DNA of 64,000 nucleotides from positions 118,763-182,762 of the forward strand of contig JAKQIY010000085.1 in assembly GCA_029561455.1 (NCBI GenBank), given 5' to 3'. The position numbers were made by a program, and so were the translations under genes. Each line of letters begins with the position of its first letter. Within the stretch, counting starts at the first letter, position 1. Shown here piece by piece: positions 1-9,771 of the stretch. The DNA is from a bacterium. Lineage in GTDB: Bacteria > Zhuqueibacterota > Zhuqueibacteria > Residuimicrobiales > Krinioviventaceae. The notes under the pieces were generated by a model that saw only the letters and a list, made by a program, of their open reading frames with translations, had not been told where the DNA came from and made no database searches.

Positions 1-610
1 CTCCCAGGTGAATACATAAAAATAACAGTACAACGCCAATAATTGAAGCGATGGATAACGGCAGCCGGGTTCTGTATATGCCCAATCCGAAAACAATTGC
101 CAGAATGATAAACAGAATAGAAGAAGTGGCTACCGAAGGCACGGTAACAAAGGTAGTTGCTACTATTTTTGTAAACACGGCAATGACCAGGATCATCGTT
201 AAATAAGCAAAGATCATAAATAATACTTTACCGCGAATGCCAAGATAGGCCTCGATGATTTTACCAATAGACTGCCCTTTGTGACGGGTAGAGGCAATGA
301 TTGAGGTAAAATCATGTACTCCGCCCATGAAAATACCGCCAATTACAATCCACAAGAACACTGGCAGCCAGCCAAAAGCGGATGCGATTATTGGTCCCAG
401 GATTGGCCCAGCTCCGGCAATCGATGCAAAATGATGCCCCAGCAGTACGGGCGCCCTGGCCGGCACATAATCTATATCATCCCTCTGTTCATGCGCCGGA
501 GTTTTACGGTTCGGATCTATGCCCAGTTTTTTGGCGAGAAACGCGCCGTAACCGATATAAGCAATGACAAATAGAATAAAACCGGTAATAACCAATACAA
601 TGGCATTCAT
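1..610 (-). CDS. cstA: Carbon starvation protein CstA family transporter (5' part, cut by window edge)
   Basis: The first 203 codons read from an ATG at 608-610 and stay open to the window edge, so the C-terminal part is missing. The product begins MNAIVLVITGFILFVIAYIG and continues with the family's N-terminal signatures: a DYVPA motif, HHFASIAGAGPILGP, and GGVHDF followed by RHKGQSIG. CstA/BtsT proteins are polytopic inner-membrane transporters of pyruvate or peptides induced on carbon limitation. Hydrophobic segments alternate through the visible part as expected. A GAGGATA ribosome-binding site lies about 8 bases upstream of the ATG. The gene has its own upstream region (611-835) and is not overlapped by its neighbour. 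The family call is firm; the substrate is not shown by the sequence. Confidence 0.9.
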   Translation of the reverse strand, partial: MNAIVLVITGFILFVIAYIGYGAFLAKKLGIDPNRKTPAHEQRDDIDYVPARAPVLLGHHFASIAGAGPILGPIIASAFGWLPVFLWIVIGGIFMGGVHDFTSIIASTRHKGQSIGKIIEAYLGIRGKVLFMIFAYLTMILVIAVFTKIVATTFVTVPSVATSSILFIILAIVFGLGIYRTRLPLSIASIIGVVLLFLCIHLG

Positions 611-835
611 AAAGATATCCTCATAATAACCAAGTCGGAAATCACTAGAGAATCACATGAAATAAAAAATGTAATTTAATACTTATTGTCTTTTTTACAA
701 TATAAAAATAGTGTAAAACATAATGAAATTAACAAAATTTAAATCAGCACCCCCTGGCTTTAATAGTTCCCCTTTTATAATCAATATCCGATGATTGTGA
801 ATGATTTATTTGTCACCACAAATCAGCATTATTCA
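611..835. other. AT-rich gap between the HDOD gene and cstA
   Basis: This gap is downstream of the HDOD gene and upstream of cstA, both on the minus strand. It must carry the cstA promoter and leader. I see AT-rich sequence but no confident -35/-10 pair and no strong terminator. Confidence 0.4.
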
Positions 836-1762
836 TTATGACTGAAAGGCATTTTTAACAATTTCTTTAATATACTTTAAATTTTCATCCAACCTGGTAA
901 TGTGCATACCAATATTAAATGAACTATTGGGCGAAAACTCGTTTTTCAATAATTCCCAGCTATAGTTCATTTCAAAATTATATTTAACATCCTTGCTTAT
1001 GCCAAAACCAAGTTCATTATTCTGGCAATATAAACCGGCCAAATGGACAATCGCCACCAGGTGTCTCTCAAAAACAGCCGTTTCCGGTTTATGGTGACGT
1101 GATACAACATGAGCGATTTCGCCAAAATAATTCCATTGCTCCAGGAGCCAGGGTCCAAAATCCGTATGACTTAGTCCCAGTTCCTCGATTTCAGCTTCTT
1201 CAAAGGTGCAATTGGTTTGTTCCACCCGCTTGATAATTTTCCCAAACTCTTCCGGGAAATTATGGATGAGGATTATCTCACCAATGTCGTGTAGTAAACC
1301 GGCCAGGTAGGCGCGCTCATGATCTTTGTACTTTAGACTCTTGGCCAATAATTTACTGACCACTGCGGTGGCAAATGAATATTCCCAGAATGCTCTGAAT
1401 ATCTGGGCGTTTTTGGGGCTGCTATAAGTATTGAGCAAGGTTGTTGTCAGAACAACATTATTGATTTCCTTGGCTCCTAAAAAAACCAGCGCTTCACGCA
1501 AAGAGTCTACTCTTCTGCCAAGACCGAAATAGACTGAATTGACTACCCGCACCATTTTCGCGGTCAAAACCTGATCCATCAGGATCATATCAATCAATTC
1601 ATCAATGCCAAATTCCGGGTCTTTGGTTCTTTCCATAATTTTAATTGCCAAAGGCGGCAGCACCGGTAATTTATCAATTTTACTCAACAGCGCAATCAAT
1701 TCAGGATTTTTGGAATTTTGAATTTTTTGCGTCTCTTCGGTTTTTACTACATTAGCAATCAC
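836..1762 (-). CDS. HDOD domain signalling protein
   Basis: A 308-residue soluble protein. The HDOD domain covers roughly residues 20-225: it starts with LPVLPPLAIKIMERTKDPEF, continues with DQVLTAKMVRVVNSVYFGL, and has an HD-like core LAGLLHDIGEIILI. HDOD proteins are non-catalytic relatives of HD phosphohydrolases and often regulate pili, motility or stress output. It is the last gene of the minus-strand pilus operon, 26 bases after the preceding gene, which suggests a role in pilus regulation. That role is inference from position; the domain call is from sequence. Confidence 0.85.
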   Translation of the reverse strand: MIANVVKTEETQKIQNSKNPELIALLSKIDKLPVLPPLAIKIMERTKDPEFGIDELIDMILMDQVLTAKMVRVVNSVYFGLGRRVDSLREALVFLGAKEINNVVLTTTLLNTYSSPKNAQIFRAFWEYSFATAVVSKLLAKSLKYKDHERAYLAGLLHDIGEIILIHNFPEEFGKIIKRVEQTNCTFEEAEIEELGLSHTDFGPWLLEQWNYFGEIAHVVSRHHKPETAVFERHLVAIVHLAGLYCQNNELGFGISKDVKYNFEMNYSWELLKNEFSPNSSFNIGMHITRLDENLKYIKEIVKNAFQS

Positions 1763-1788
1763 GTGTGCTTTCCCTCAAAAAAATTTAA

Positions 1789-3066
1789 TCAGTCATACCA
1801 TGCAATTTTACGTAATGCCAGTAACATTGGAAAATAGGGCGGTTTGGTATCTTTTAAACGCGGATCCCATTTGTAATCCTTTAAATAACCCTTGTGTGGA
1901 GTTCCAAGCTGCCCGACAGCGCCGCGCGCATACTGAATGATCCCTCCGTACACATGCAAATACCCATAGGTATTGGTAGAATAATTTTCCACATAAAAAT
2001 TTCGTGAATAAGTTGCAGTGGTTGGATTCATGGTCATCATCGTCGCCTGGATTGTACGGTCGGCAAGATACGTATTATTTGCGACCACAACATCTTTTGT
2101 AGCCACAAGACCGACAATATCCGTTGAATTGGGGTTGGCTGCCGGATTATCATTACATACCAGGTTGCCGGTCACTTTAATGATTCCCTCTGAGGCAACT
2201 GTTACCTTGCCGCTTACCGTGCCCTGAACGTGCACAACTGTACTGGTGGGACTGGTAGCATATTTAGCATAAATAACCCCATTTCTACCCGACAAATTAT
2301 AGGTAGTATATTCGGCGGCGGTAGGGGTGGTTGAAGTACTTTTACTGCAAATCAACGCCGTGGAATCATTCTGAAACTTGATCCAGGTATAACGGTTACC
2401 AAAGGTAATACCATCGGCAGTGGCGGCGTTTACGACATCCATCGGAATGGAACTGGGCATTTTTAATTCAGGCACCAGCCACTCCGTACCGGCTTGAAAT
2501 TCGGGACTGGAGGTGCTGTAATATTTTTCATAAGGCTGCGTTGAAGAATATACTTTTGTGCTGGTCACCTTGCCTTTGAAAACAACCTGGTTGCCGGTTG
2601 TGCCGCTCATATGAAAATAATCATTGGTGTGCGTAGGACCGGTCAAGGTATCCCCGCCTTGAAACCAGATTGTTCCTTCAGTATTGGTAAAATAGGCAAA
2701 GCGGGAAAAAGATGGCCGGGTTAACAGTACGGATATAGTATCTTTTTGGCCAAGGTATTCCGCTATTGAAGTAACGCGGATCATAGTCGGCCCCAGCCGG
2801 GCATCTTCAGTTCTGCGTTCAAAAAAATAGGAGAATTTTCCGTTTGACCAGGGACGATTATTTACCCCTGTAGTAGATTCAACATTGAGCATCAAAGCGT
2901 TCAGGGCGGCATTAGCGCCGCTGTTGGCTATATTGCGCAATACATATTGGTTATACTTGTCGACATAATTATCCATTCCCCGCCGCAAAGAGTTCTGGGT
3001 CTGCAGACGTATAAACAATATGCTGATAAACAAACCCAACACGATAATAATTGAATATTTGCCCAT
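1789..3066 (-). CDS. Pilus-operon exported protein (DUF4900/PilX-like)
   Basis: 425 residues, with an N-terminal hydrophobic helix (about residues 4-21) followed by QTQNSLRRGMDNY, the layout of a membrane-anchored pilin-like or PilX-like protein. The remainder is rich in Thr, Ser, Tyr and Gly with beta-type patterning, including repeated KVTVASEG- and VVHVQGTV-like stretches that suggest a beta-solenoid. No canonical prepilin G/FTLIE motif is present. It lies 26 bases from the pilin-like gene upstream in the operon and probably supplies a minor or tip component of the pilus. The resemblance to DUF4900 proteins is from memory of the family and needs a profile search. Function is inferred from the operon. 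Confidence 0.55.
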   Translation of the reverse strand: MGKYSIIIVLGLFISILFIRLQTQNSLRRGMDNYVDKYNQYVLRNIANSGANAALNALMLNVESTTGVNNRPWSNGKFSYFFERRTEDARLGPTMIRVTSIAEYLGQKDTISVLLTRPSFSRFAYFTNTEGTIWFQGGDTLTGPTHTNDYFHMSGTTGNQVVFKGKVTSTKVYSSTQPYEKYYSTSSPEFQAGTEWLVPELKMPSSIPMDVVNAATADGITFGNRYTWIKFQNDSTALICSKSTSTTPTAAEYTTYNLSGRNGVIYAKYATSPTSTVVHVQGTVSGKVTVASEGIIKVTGNLVCNDNPAANPNSTDIVGLVATKDVVVANNTYLADRTIQATMMTMNPTTATYSRNFYVENYSTNTYGYLHVYGGIIQYARGAVGQLGTPHKGYLKDYKWDPRLKDTKPPYFPMLLALRKIAWYD

Positions 3067-3092
3067 AATAATACTCTTGTTTCATTATGATT

Positions 3093-3689
3093 TTATACAC
3101 CCAACAAGTTTTTGGGTGTAATTCGCATCGAATAAATAAACCGGGAATACTCTTCTTTGAAAGGCTCTTTGCTTTCAATCTCCAGGTTTACACGGATGGT
3201 TTTAATCTTTCTCAGGGAATCGGCGCAAACCGGTGTAGCTAACAGAGTTCCCTGCTTGTTGTAATATTGCATAAAAACCCGGGTCAAACCCAGGCTGTAA
3301 CCATTATGTGAAGCGCCATCAATCTTGCGAATAAATTTTTTATCGCGTGGATTAGGGGTAGTTTCATCCAATACATTAAAAAGATACTCGATCCTGGTTG
3401 AATCACCGTTATTGAATCCCAGCACTGCGCGGGGATTTTTGTTATAATCAAATACTATTCGTGAAGTGTCGGCGACCCTGATTGCCCGTTCCGGCTTTGC
3501 CAGGCAGTGACCAATCTTGCGCAGTTCCCAGTTCATAACATCAGCGGTTAATTTCATATATTCCTGGGCATGGAGATCCTGCTCGATAAAAATAGAACTG
3601 GATTTCACATTCGAGTCCACCTGGATGACGATTAAAATAATCATCCCGGCAATAACAAAAGATATAATTACATCCATCATACTGTTCAT
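3093..3689 (-). CDS. Pilin-like membrane protein
   Basis: 198 residues from the ATG at 3687-3689, chosen because AGCAGG lies about 8 bases upstream and the protein then opens directly with a hydrophobic helix (MNSMMDVIISFVIAGMIILI). The reading frame is open further upstream but would overlap the neighbour and bury the helix. After the helix comes an amphipathic stretch (SSIFIEQDLHAQEYMKLTAD) and a globular Asp/Lys-rich domain. This matches the architecture of minor pseudopilins (GspI/J-like size), but the class III signal and Glu5 are missing. It sits between two other pilin-like genes in the operon. Confidence 0.55.
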   Translation of the reverse strand: MNSMMDVIISFVIAGMIILIVIQVDSNVKSSSIFIEQDLHAQEYMKLTADVMNWELRKIGHCLAKPERAIRVADTSRIVFDYNKNPRAVLGFNNGDSTRIEYLFNVLDETTPNPRDKKFIRKIDGASHNGYSLGLTRVFMQYYNKQGTLLATPVCADSLRKIKTIRVNLEIESKEPFKEEYSRFIYSMRITPKNLLGV

Positions 3690-3711
3690 AACATATACCT
3701 GCTTATTAACA

Positions 3712-4215
3712 TTAATCCGAGAAGAAATAATGGTAAGCAAAAAGCTTGCGTAAAACAATCGTTCCTTCCACTGGTCCGGCAAACGCTTCGGAATGAATAG
3801 ATACCGTCATTTCTTTATAATAAGTATTGCTGCTTGTCGGTGTATAAGCATAATCGGGGTCCACATAATACACAGAAACATTGATAGTAAACAGAATAGA
3901 GTTTGTCAGACTATCTTCTATGCTGTAACCATCATAATCATCAATATCATCAAATGTGCCATACGATTCTCCGGTATCGGGACCCAGATTGGCCGACGAG
4001 GTAAATGATGCGATGGCAGAAGCATCTTTACGCTCGTCAAATCTCAGCACTTCCGCCTGTTCAATAAACCGCTGGGCGGAGCCTATCGCTTCCAGGTATT
4101 GTTCACTTTGGAACATGGCCGCACGATCCTTCACCATGTGTGAATTGAGAGTCAGAGTAAACATGGAAAGCAGGATCAAAGCGCCAATTGTTAATAATAC
4201 TTCGGTTGAGGCCAT
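3712..4215 (-). CDS. Pilin-like membrane protein
   Basis: 167 residues, opening MASTEVLLTIGALILLSMFT, a single N-terminal hydrophobic helix preceded by a short polar leader that contains a Glu. The helix is followed by an amphipathic segment and a Thr/Tyr/Asp-rich globular domain. This resembles a minor pseudopilin in length and layout. The gene starts 12 bases after the stop of the large Ig-like lipoprotein gene and ends 22 bases before the next pilin-like gene, so the three are probably translated from one mRNA. No recognised family motif; the call rests on topology and context. Confidence 0.5.
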   Translation of the reverse strand: MASTEVLLTIGALILLSMFTLTLNSHMVKDRAAMFQSEQYLEAIGSAQRFIEQAEVLRFDERKDASAIASFTSSANLGPDTGESYGTFDDIDDYDGYSIEDSLTNSILFTINVSVYYVDPDYAYTPTSSNTYYKEMTVSIHSEAFAGPVEGTIVLRKLFAYHYFFSD

Positions 4216-4227
4216 AATACATTCACA

Positions 4228-7065
4228 CTATTCGGGTTCATCAAGTGACAAATAAATAAAGATCGTTTGAGTGGCGCTGCCGTTGGGACTTTCAAGATTA
4301 AAAGTGATTTCCGCAGTACCAGCCTTGTCGTCAACAGGATCAAGATTATTCAATAAATAAGTAGCATAATAAGTACTGCCCTGACCATATTTTTCGGGAC
4401 TGGGCATAAAGTTGGTCTGCGCCAGCCGGCCTTTGGAACTGGTGGCCGTCAGGGTTGAGCCTTGCGATACAGGGTTGCCATTAATATCGTAAACCCGTAT
4501 TATAATTGCAGCAGCCTGACCAATCGCCAGGGAATCCTTGTTGGTTGTAACCTCAAATTTATATAACGGCCCGCTAAATATGACACTACCATAGGTATAA
4601 ACAATTACCGTTGAATCGGACTGGTCGGCCTGGTGTAAGTTCTGGTCGCAGCCATGAGTTCTGGCAAGCACATAGGTTATACCGTCATTTTCACCCAGGC
4701 TACCGAGGCTGTTCATAACTTCCGAGCCCTCAAAGTCGGGAACGTTTATATCCAACATGATATCCGAATCATTCGGATTAGGGATACGATGCGGCGCCAG
4801 CACAAAAGGATCGGAAGGATTTAAATACGGCCTGGGATTTGCCGACATGAGCAGCGCATGCCCTACGCCTTTGGAATCGGTTACAATATCGGTTGTAATG
4901 ATACCGGCGGTTGAAGTAAGATACACTGCAGTACCTGCTTCGACCGGGTTATTATAACGATCACCGACATATACGGTTACTTCATAGTTACGCACATTAT
5001 GCCAGCCATCCTGGTTTACGTAATCAAAAGCAATGGTCATGTGGCTTTCGACATGATTCTTATCGTTCGGATCGATCCACATATATGGCGGGCCGGAGCG
5101 GATAACTACATTGGTAATACGCGCCATAATATCATACTCGCCCACTGCTTCAGCCTGGATTCGCACCGTTCCTGAACGGGTGCCGGACTTTAAAGTAACT
5201 TTAGCTTCTCCATTGACTGTTTTTATCGGTACAGATTCTGTCGATGAACCAGCCCTGGCCGGGAAAATCGATTCCCCGCCGCCGGGTCCGCTTAAAATAG
5301 TAAACTTGACGGATACATCATTTGAGACCGGGGTTCCCGTTTGCGATAATACCCGTGCAGTGATGGTTGTTTGTTCAAGATTTCCGGTTTCCTTGACCCA
5401 AATAAAATTGGGATCAGCCAATAATAATATCGTTGTCGGTTTCTCGGATGCAAAAATCACCGGCACTGATTTCATCAACTTGCCATAAAAAACATTAACC
5501 ATTGCTGTGCCGGCCTGGTTTTCGGAAATCAATTGGACTTTGGCGGTGCCCAGTAAATCTGTTGTTGCCAGGTTGGGAATATTACCCAAACTGGAATTAA
5601 AACTTAACTCGGCATGCGGTATGACTTCACGGGAGCCGGATAACTTTAACTGTACGGTTATTTGCGAGGTGGAAATACCGTCCGCCTGAATGGAATCGGG
5701 ATTGGCGGCGATTTGCATTGAAACACCGAGCAAATCGACCGGTAAAGTAGCTATCAGGCTGCCGAACTGGGCAGTAACTACATCTGTTGCATCAAGAGTA
5801 TCAACATCGGCGGTAAACGTTACTTCGGTTTCACCTTGCTCATCGGTAACGCCAACACTATCAATTTTGCCATAATTTGCCCGGAAACGGATCTTGGTAT
5901 CTTTGACCGGCATTTGCTGTTCATCATATAAAGTAGCTTTAAAATTGATCGTTGCAATTCCATTACGAATTACGCTTTGTGCACCGGTCAGGGTAAACAA
6001 TGTTTGCCCGGCGGACTCGATGAAATGCACTTGCGAAGTATCTGCAACCTCATAAAAACTGGCAATAACCCGGACATTATTATTTTGCATTTCAGAGCTG
6101 ACCAGTTCAGCCAGGGCGTCGCCCATGTCATTGGTCGTAGCCGTGGCGGTGATCGAACCGTCGTTGGTTATAAAACTGATCCGCGCGCCAGGGACCGGGT
6201 TATTTTTAAAGGTCGTCAGCCTGCCGGTAAGTATTAATTTACTTTTTCCGTCCGCAGAAATTTGTCCTTCGTCCGGAAACAGGATCAATTTCGGTGAGAT
6301 GAAATTCATATATATGGGAATACTGGTAAAAGTACCGTAATCGACAAATATGGTATCAACACCCGGACGGGTCATGGATGTGATATTGACAGTGGCAACA
6401 CCTTTATTATCAGTTAAAATTTGTCCGGGAATATTATTATGAATTGCCCGCAGATAGACAGTAGCATTCGATATTGCTTTTTTACTGGATGTTTCTTTAA
6501 CAACAACCTCCAGCCTGGCGCTGTTTATGCCATCCGCCGATATATCATTTTCATCAATGGCAGCGGTAAAAGACAGGCCGACAAAAGTCAGTTGAACAGT
6601 GCCGGAAATTGCTCGGACTGCCTGGGCTTTTTTCAGAGTTTTGGATTCGGCTGCGCCCTGGAGTTTAACAACAAGGTGATTTTTATTCGGCATGGATTTG
6701 TTCAGAGAACCGCTGTCCTGCAGAGTGGCTTTGACAACAACATTCAGGTCGGTTTGACTGGCTGCGCTGGTTAAAATACCAAAAGCCTCGCCGGCAATAT
6801 TACTTTTAGCGGAACCGGTAATAGTTCCATGAGTCGTTTCAAATTTCACATTAATACCCTCAACCGGGTAACCACTGGTATCATAGACTGCCGCTATTAT
6901 AGTGGTTGTAGAAATACCATCGGCCGGAAGGTATGGAGTATCAAGGATTTCAACCTTTTCAAGACGATTAGGGCCTAATACCTTTTCCTCATCTTTACCA
7001 CAATAGATAACCAAAAACAAGGTGAAAAAGAGGAGCGTAGCAAGCGATTTATAATTTATTTTCAT
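4228..7065 (-). CDS. Large Ig-like (Big_1/invasin-type) repeat lipoprotein of the pilus operon
   Basis: 945 residues. The signal sequence ends in a lipobox (LVIYC, Cys around residue 22), so the protein should be a lipoprotein at the outer membrane. The body is a string of about seven or eight Ig-like modules with the Big_1 signature: an ADGIS- or ADGKS-type start, then a V-x-G-x-x-V or P-V-x-G-A stretch, then x-F-x-T-x-x-G-x-I. The clearest modules begin near residues 47, 175, 268, 365 and 460, and the last covers about residues 825-940. Such arrays normally form extended surface stalks or adhesins. It lies between the secretin and the pilin-like genes, which suggests a surface partner of the pilus, possibly a periplasm- or surface-spanning collar. 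The specific role is inferred. Confidence 0.75.
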   Translation of the reverse strand: MKINYKSLATLLFFTLFLVIYCGKDEEKVLGPNRLEKVEILDTPYLPADGISTTTIIAAVYDTSGYPVEGINVKFETTHGTITGSAKSNIAGEAFGILTSAASQTDLNVVVKATLQDSGSLNKSMPNKNHLVVKLQGAAESKTLKKAQAVRAISGTVQLTFVGLSFTAAIDENDISADGINSARLEVVVKETSSKKAISNATVYLRAIHNNIPGQILTDNKGVATVNITSMTRPGVDTIFVDYGTFTSIPIYMNFISPKLILFPDEGQISADGKSKLILTGRLTTFKNNPVPGARISFITNDGSITATATTNDMGDALAELVSSEMQNNNVRVIASFYEVADTSQVHFIESAGQTLFTLTGAQSVIRNGIATINFKATLYDEQQMPVKDTKIRFRANYGKIDSVGVTDEQGETEVTFTADVDTLDATDVVTAQFGSLIATLPVDLLGVSMQIAANPDSIQADGISTSQITVQLKLSGSREVIPHAELSFNSSLGNIPNLATTDLLGTAKVQLISENQAGTAMVNVFYGKLMKSVPVIFASEKPTTILLLADPNFIWVKETGNLEQTTITARVLSQTGTPVSNDVSVKFTILSGPGGGESIFPARAGSSTESVPIKTVNGEAKVTLKSGTRSGTVRIQAEAVGEYDIMARITNVVIRSGPPYMWIDPNDKNHVESHMTIAFDYVNQDGWHNVRNYEVTVYVGDRYNNPVEAGTAVYLTSTAGIITTDIVTDSKGVGHALLMSANPRPYLNPSDPFVLAPHRIPNPNDSDIMLDINVPDFEGSEVMNSLGSLGENDGITYVLARTHGCDQNLHQADQSDSTVIVYTYGSVIFSGPLYKFEVTTNKDSLAIGQAAAIIIRVYDINGNPVSQGSTLTATSSKGRLAQTNFMPSPEKYGQGSTYYATYLLNNLDPVDDKAGTAEITFNLESPNGSATQTIFIYLSLDEPE

Positions 7066-7088
7066 GACAATTACCTTCTCAATGCACT

Positions 7089-8777
7089 TTATACCTGTGA
7101 ACTAAATTTGACAACAATTAAATCGCCGGGCTGAATATTACCCTTAATTTTCCTGGCGATGGTACGGTCATACTTGGTCTCCTGAATTAACGCCTGCCCC
7201 ACAGTGACCGCTTTTTTTGTATCATTCACACGTACAATGGAAAAACGTTTACCGAATATTTTTTCTGTATCAAAATCATTATCCCATTTAATGATAATGA
7301 TATTATCTTCAACAGTTAGAATTGTGCCGACAAAATAATTATTTCCCAGAACCGGCTCGTCAGTTTTAATGACCGGTTTATTGCTTTTAACTACCGGTGC
7401 CTTTGCAGATACGGAAGTTTGCGGAGCCGCCATAGCTTCGGACCGTAATTGTTTGTTGCTGGAAACCTGCCTGGTTTGCGGAGGAGGAGTATATGCCTGC
7501 CGTTGAATAGAGTTGGTGGCCGGATCGGACTTTTTGTCGGTTGAGGAATTAATCTGCCGTTGTGGCATTGCTGGGCTGATATTGCCTTTTTTAAATTGTT
7601 CCAGTTTTAATTCAGCTTCCGGGTCCCAAAGATTTTGGTTTATAGGCGCCTGGTTGCGGTCAAAAACATCGGGCAATATACTTGCCTTGATGATGATGAT
7701 CAGCTCTTTTTGCGCGGTTTCGGTACGGTTGTAGCCGAACAAGTAGCACAGACCAAAAAACCATGGTGGTAAATCTTTAAGGATTGGAATACCTTTGCGC
7801 ATTACATTATTTTCTGTATTATACAATCCGGCAATCAATGTTTCCTCGCCATCGAAAAGCTGAATATAGGAATTGGCTTCGGATTTATTGATAATAGTGC
7901 TAACTACATCCGGTTTGGCATTGCTGCGCTCAACATGCGCTTTAAGCATGATAGCTTCGCCTTTTTCGCTATCTGTTATAAGGTAAGGCGTTACCTGTAA
8001 TATCGTACCGGTGCTGAAAAAGCGGTCGATGAGGTTGCCGGCAAAATCTTTGGTCTTGATAGAAAAATCCTGGCCAACCTGAATTTTACCTTCATTGCCT
8101 TCGGTAACAACTACCTGCGGTTGGGCCAACACTTTACCAATATTATTCGAATCGAACACATTCAATAGCGCCCTGATATCCACATCATAACCTGAGGGAC
8201 CGGTGACCGAAACGCTGAGAAAGCTTTCGTTAACGGAGAGAGCGCCGACCTGGTCGGCATTCAAGCTGACTTTGCCGTTATAAAAGGTCGTCCAATCAAT
8301 TCCAATTTCAGAGATCATTTTCCGGTCGCCTTCGAAAAAGATCGTTTCGATTTTGATCTCCCTGCTGCCGGGGCGCAGCCGGATATCGCTGGGCAAGCCG
8401 CCGGATTCGCTGGAAGCCGGATTAGCGCTGGACATCTGGAAGACGATCTGGTAAAAATGCTCCTTTTTTTCATACCATAATCCGCGGCTGCTGAGTATAA
8501 TTTGCAACGCTTTTTCCCAATGCAGAGCATTAATATCAATGCCAATTGGCCCCTTTTGTTTGGTGGGGTCAAAAATTGGCTTTTGAGCAAACTGAATTGA
8601 ATACTCACTGAGAATATTCATGGCATCGCTAAATTCCAGTTGCCCGTTTAACGAACATAATTCATCCGGGGATGTGTATTCGCGAGGTAACTCTCGGGGC
8701 ATATCATCCTGAGATACTCCGGGAAGAGTAAGAAAAATGATCATCAAACCGATTATTTGCAATTTCAACTTTTTCAT
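7089..8777 (-). CDS. Secretin (PilQ/GspD-like outer-membrane channel)
   Basis: 562 residues from the ATG at 8775-8777; a GTG at 8786, directly after the previous stop, would add three residues. A Sec signal peptide (MKKLKLQIIGLMIIFLTLPG) is followed by an STN/N-domain-like region (about 45-130) and the secretin domain (about 145-375). That domain contains VLAQPQVVVTEGNEGKIQVG, an ILQVTPYLI strand, an IAGLYNT segment and the terminal GIPILKDLPPWFFG motif, equivalent to the family's IPxLGxIPxLGxLF. The C-terminal 180 residues hold a Pro/Gln/Ser linker and a small domain (about 480-560) that may be used for localisation. It forms the outer-membrane exit pore for the pilus. Whether it is closer to PilQ or GspD cannot be decided by eye. 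Confidence 0.88.
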   Translation of the reverse strand: MKKLKLQIIGLMIIFLTLPGVSQDDMPRELPREYTSPDELCSLNGQLEFSDAMNILSEYSIQFAQKPIFDPTKQKGPIGIDINALHWEKALQIILSSRGLWYEKKEHFYQIVFQMSSANPASSESGGLPSDIRLRPGSREIKIETIFFEGDRKMISEIGIDWTTFYNGKVSLNADQVGALSVNESFLSVSVTGPSGYDVDIRALLNVFDSNNIGKVLAQPQVVVTEGNEGKIQVGQDFSIKTKDFAGNLIDRFFSTGTILQVTPYLITDSEKGEAIMLKAHVERSNAKPDVVSTIINKSEANSYIQLFDGEETLIAGLYNTENNVMRKGIPILKDLPPWFFGLCYLFGYNRTETAQKELIIIIKASILPDVFDRNQAPINQNLWDPEAELKLEQFKKGNISPAMPQRQINSSTDKKSDPATNSIQRQAYTPPPQTRQVSSNKQLRSEAMAAPQTSVSAKAPVVKSNKPVIKTDEPVLGNNYFVGTILTVEDNIIIIKWDNDFDTEKIFGKRFSIVRVNDTKKAVTVGQALIQETKYDRTIARKIKGNIQPGDLIVVKFSSQV

Positions 8778-8786
8778 AGCATTCAC

Positions 8787-9770
8787 TTACTTTTTAGTTA
8801 AAGATAATACCAGGGGTCTTCCCTCACCCGCGGATGGAATATTAAAACCTACGGTACCGGCTTTAACATCAATTCTTCCTACCGTTCCTCCCAACACCCT
8901 ATCCCCAATTCTTAGTTTTTTAATTTTTCCACTTTTATCCTTAATCACCACACTGTTTGGCGTTACAGCTAAAACCTCGGTAACCGGGGTTATCTCCGGT
9001 AACCCATCGGGATTTGCCTGCACTCTTTCGTTACTGAAAGGATTAGCGGTCGTTACGCCATTCGCCGCCAGATTTTTTTGATAATCCGCATCCGCTCTTT
9101 TTTGTTTATTTAATATTGATTGATCAAAAGCATCTGCCAAAGAATTTTGTACTATATCAGCAACTGTAGTCGGGGTTCCGGTTTCGCGGACAACCGGTTC
9201 GATATCAAGTCCTTTCTCCTTCTGAAAACCCCATACATTTACAGCAAATGCCAATTCTCCTCTTTTCCTGTCATCCGCGGTTTTCTGGTCAATACCAATG
9301 CGATCCAGGTTAATAGAGCGAATATCATAGAAAATCGGCCCATTTTCAAGGAACCAAACCAGTTCAAAGAAATCCTTAAAAGAGCCTTCCCCGCTGATCG
9401 CATAAGTACTGCGCTGAAAATCTTTAAAAGCCTTTTTATCAATCAACTCCTGGTTTAATTCCAGCATCGAACTGGTGCGGCCCAGCTCGCGCAGCATATA
9501 ATCAAATGTTTCACCCGGCGACTCGTTGCCGGCCAGGGCGCCCAGTTTACCCAGGCTGAGATCTTTTAAATGATTATAACTCTCAATCAACTCGTGACGG
9601 GTAATCTGCATGCTTTTCAGGTCGTTCACCCGGTCGGTTTTTTGCTTGATTTCAGCTTGCAAAGCTTCTTTCTTTTTGTTCTGCACACCATAGATATAGT
9701 ACAAGCCAAGCGCCATAATGAGCAGCCAAAAAATTCCGATAAACAAAGTATTTCTGATTGTGTATGGCAT
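8787..9770 (-). CDS. PilO-PilP-like alignment complex fusion protein
   Basis: 327 residues. One transmembrane helix (about residues 8-27) is followed by a coiled coil and a ferredoxin-like region typical of PilO/GspM (residues about 30-190, including FDYMLRELG and SFKDFFELVWFLE). After a linker, the C-terminal 70 residues (EVLAVTPNSVVIKDKSGKIK ... RIGDRVLGGTVGRID) look like the small beta domain of PilP/GspC, which contacts the secretin. It would join the inner-membrane platform to the secretin encoded next, whose frame starts immediately after this stop. The PilO part is moderately certain; the PilP assignment of the tail is from its beta pattern and position. Confidence 0.6.
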   Translation of the reverse strand: MPYTIRNTLFIGIFWLLIMALGLYYIYGVQNKKKEALQAEIKQKTDRVNDLKSMQITRHELIESYNHLKDLSLGKLGALAGNESPGETFDYMLRELGRTSSMLELNQELIDKKAFKDFQRSTYAISGEGSFKDFFELVWFLENGPIFYDIRSINLDRIGIDQKTADDRKRGELAFAVNVWGFQKEKGLDIEPVVRETGTPTTVADIVQNSLADAFDQSILNKQKRADADYQKNLAANGVTTANPFSNERVQANPDGLPEITPVTEVLAVTPNSVVIKDKSGKIKKLRIGDRVLGGTVGRIDVKAGTVGFNIPSAGEGRPLVLSLTKK

Positions 9771-9771
9771 A

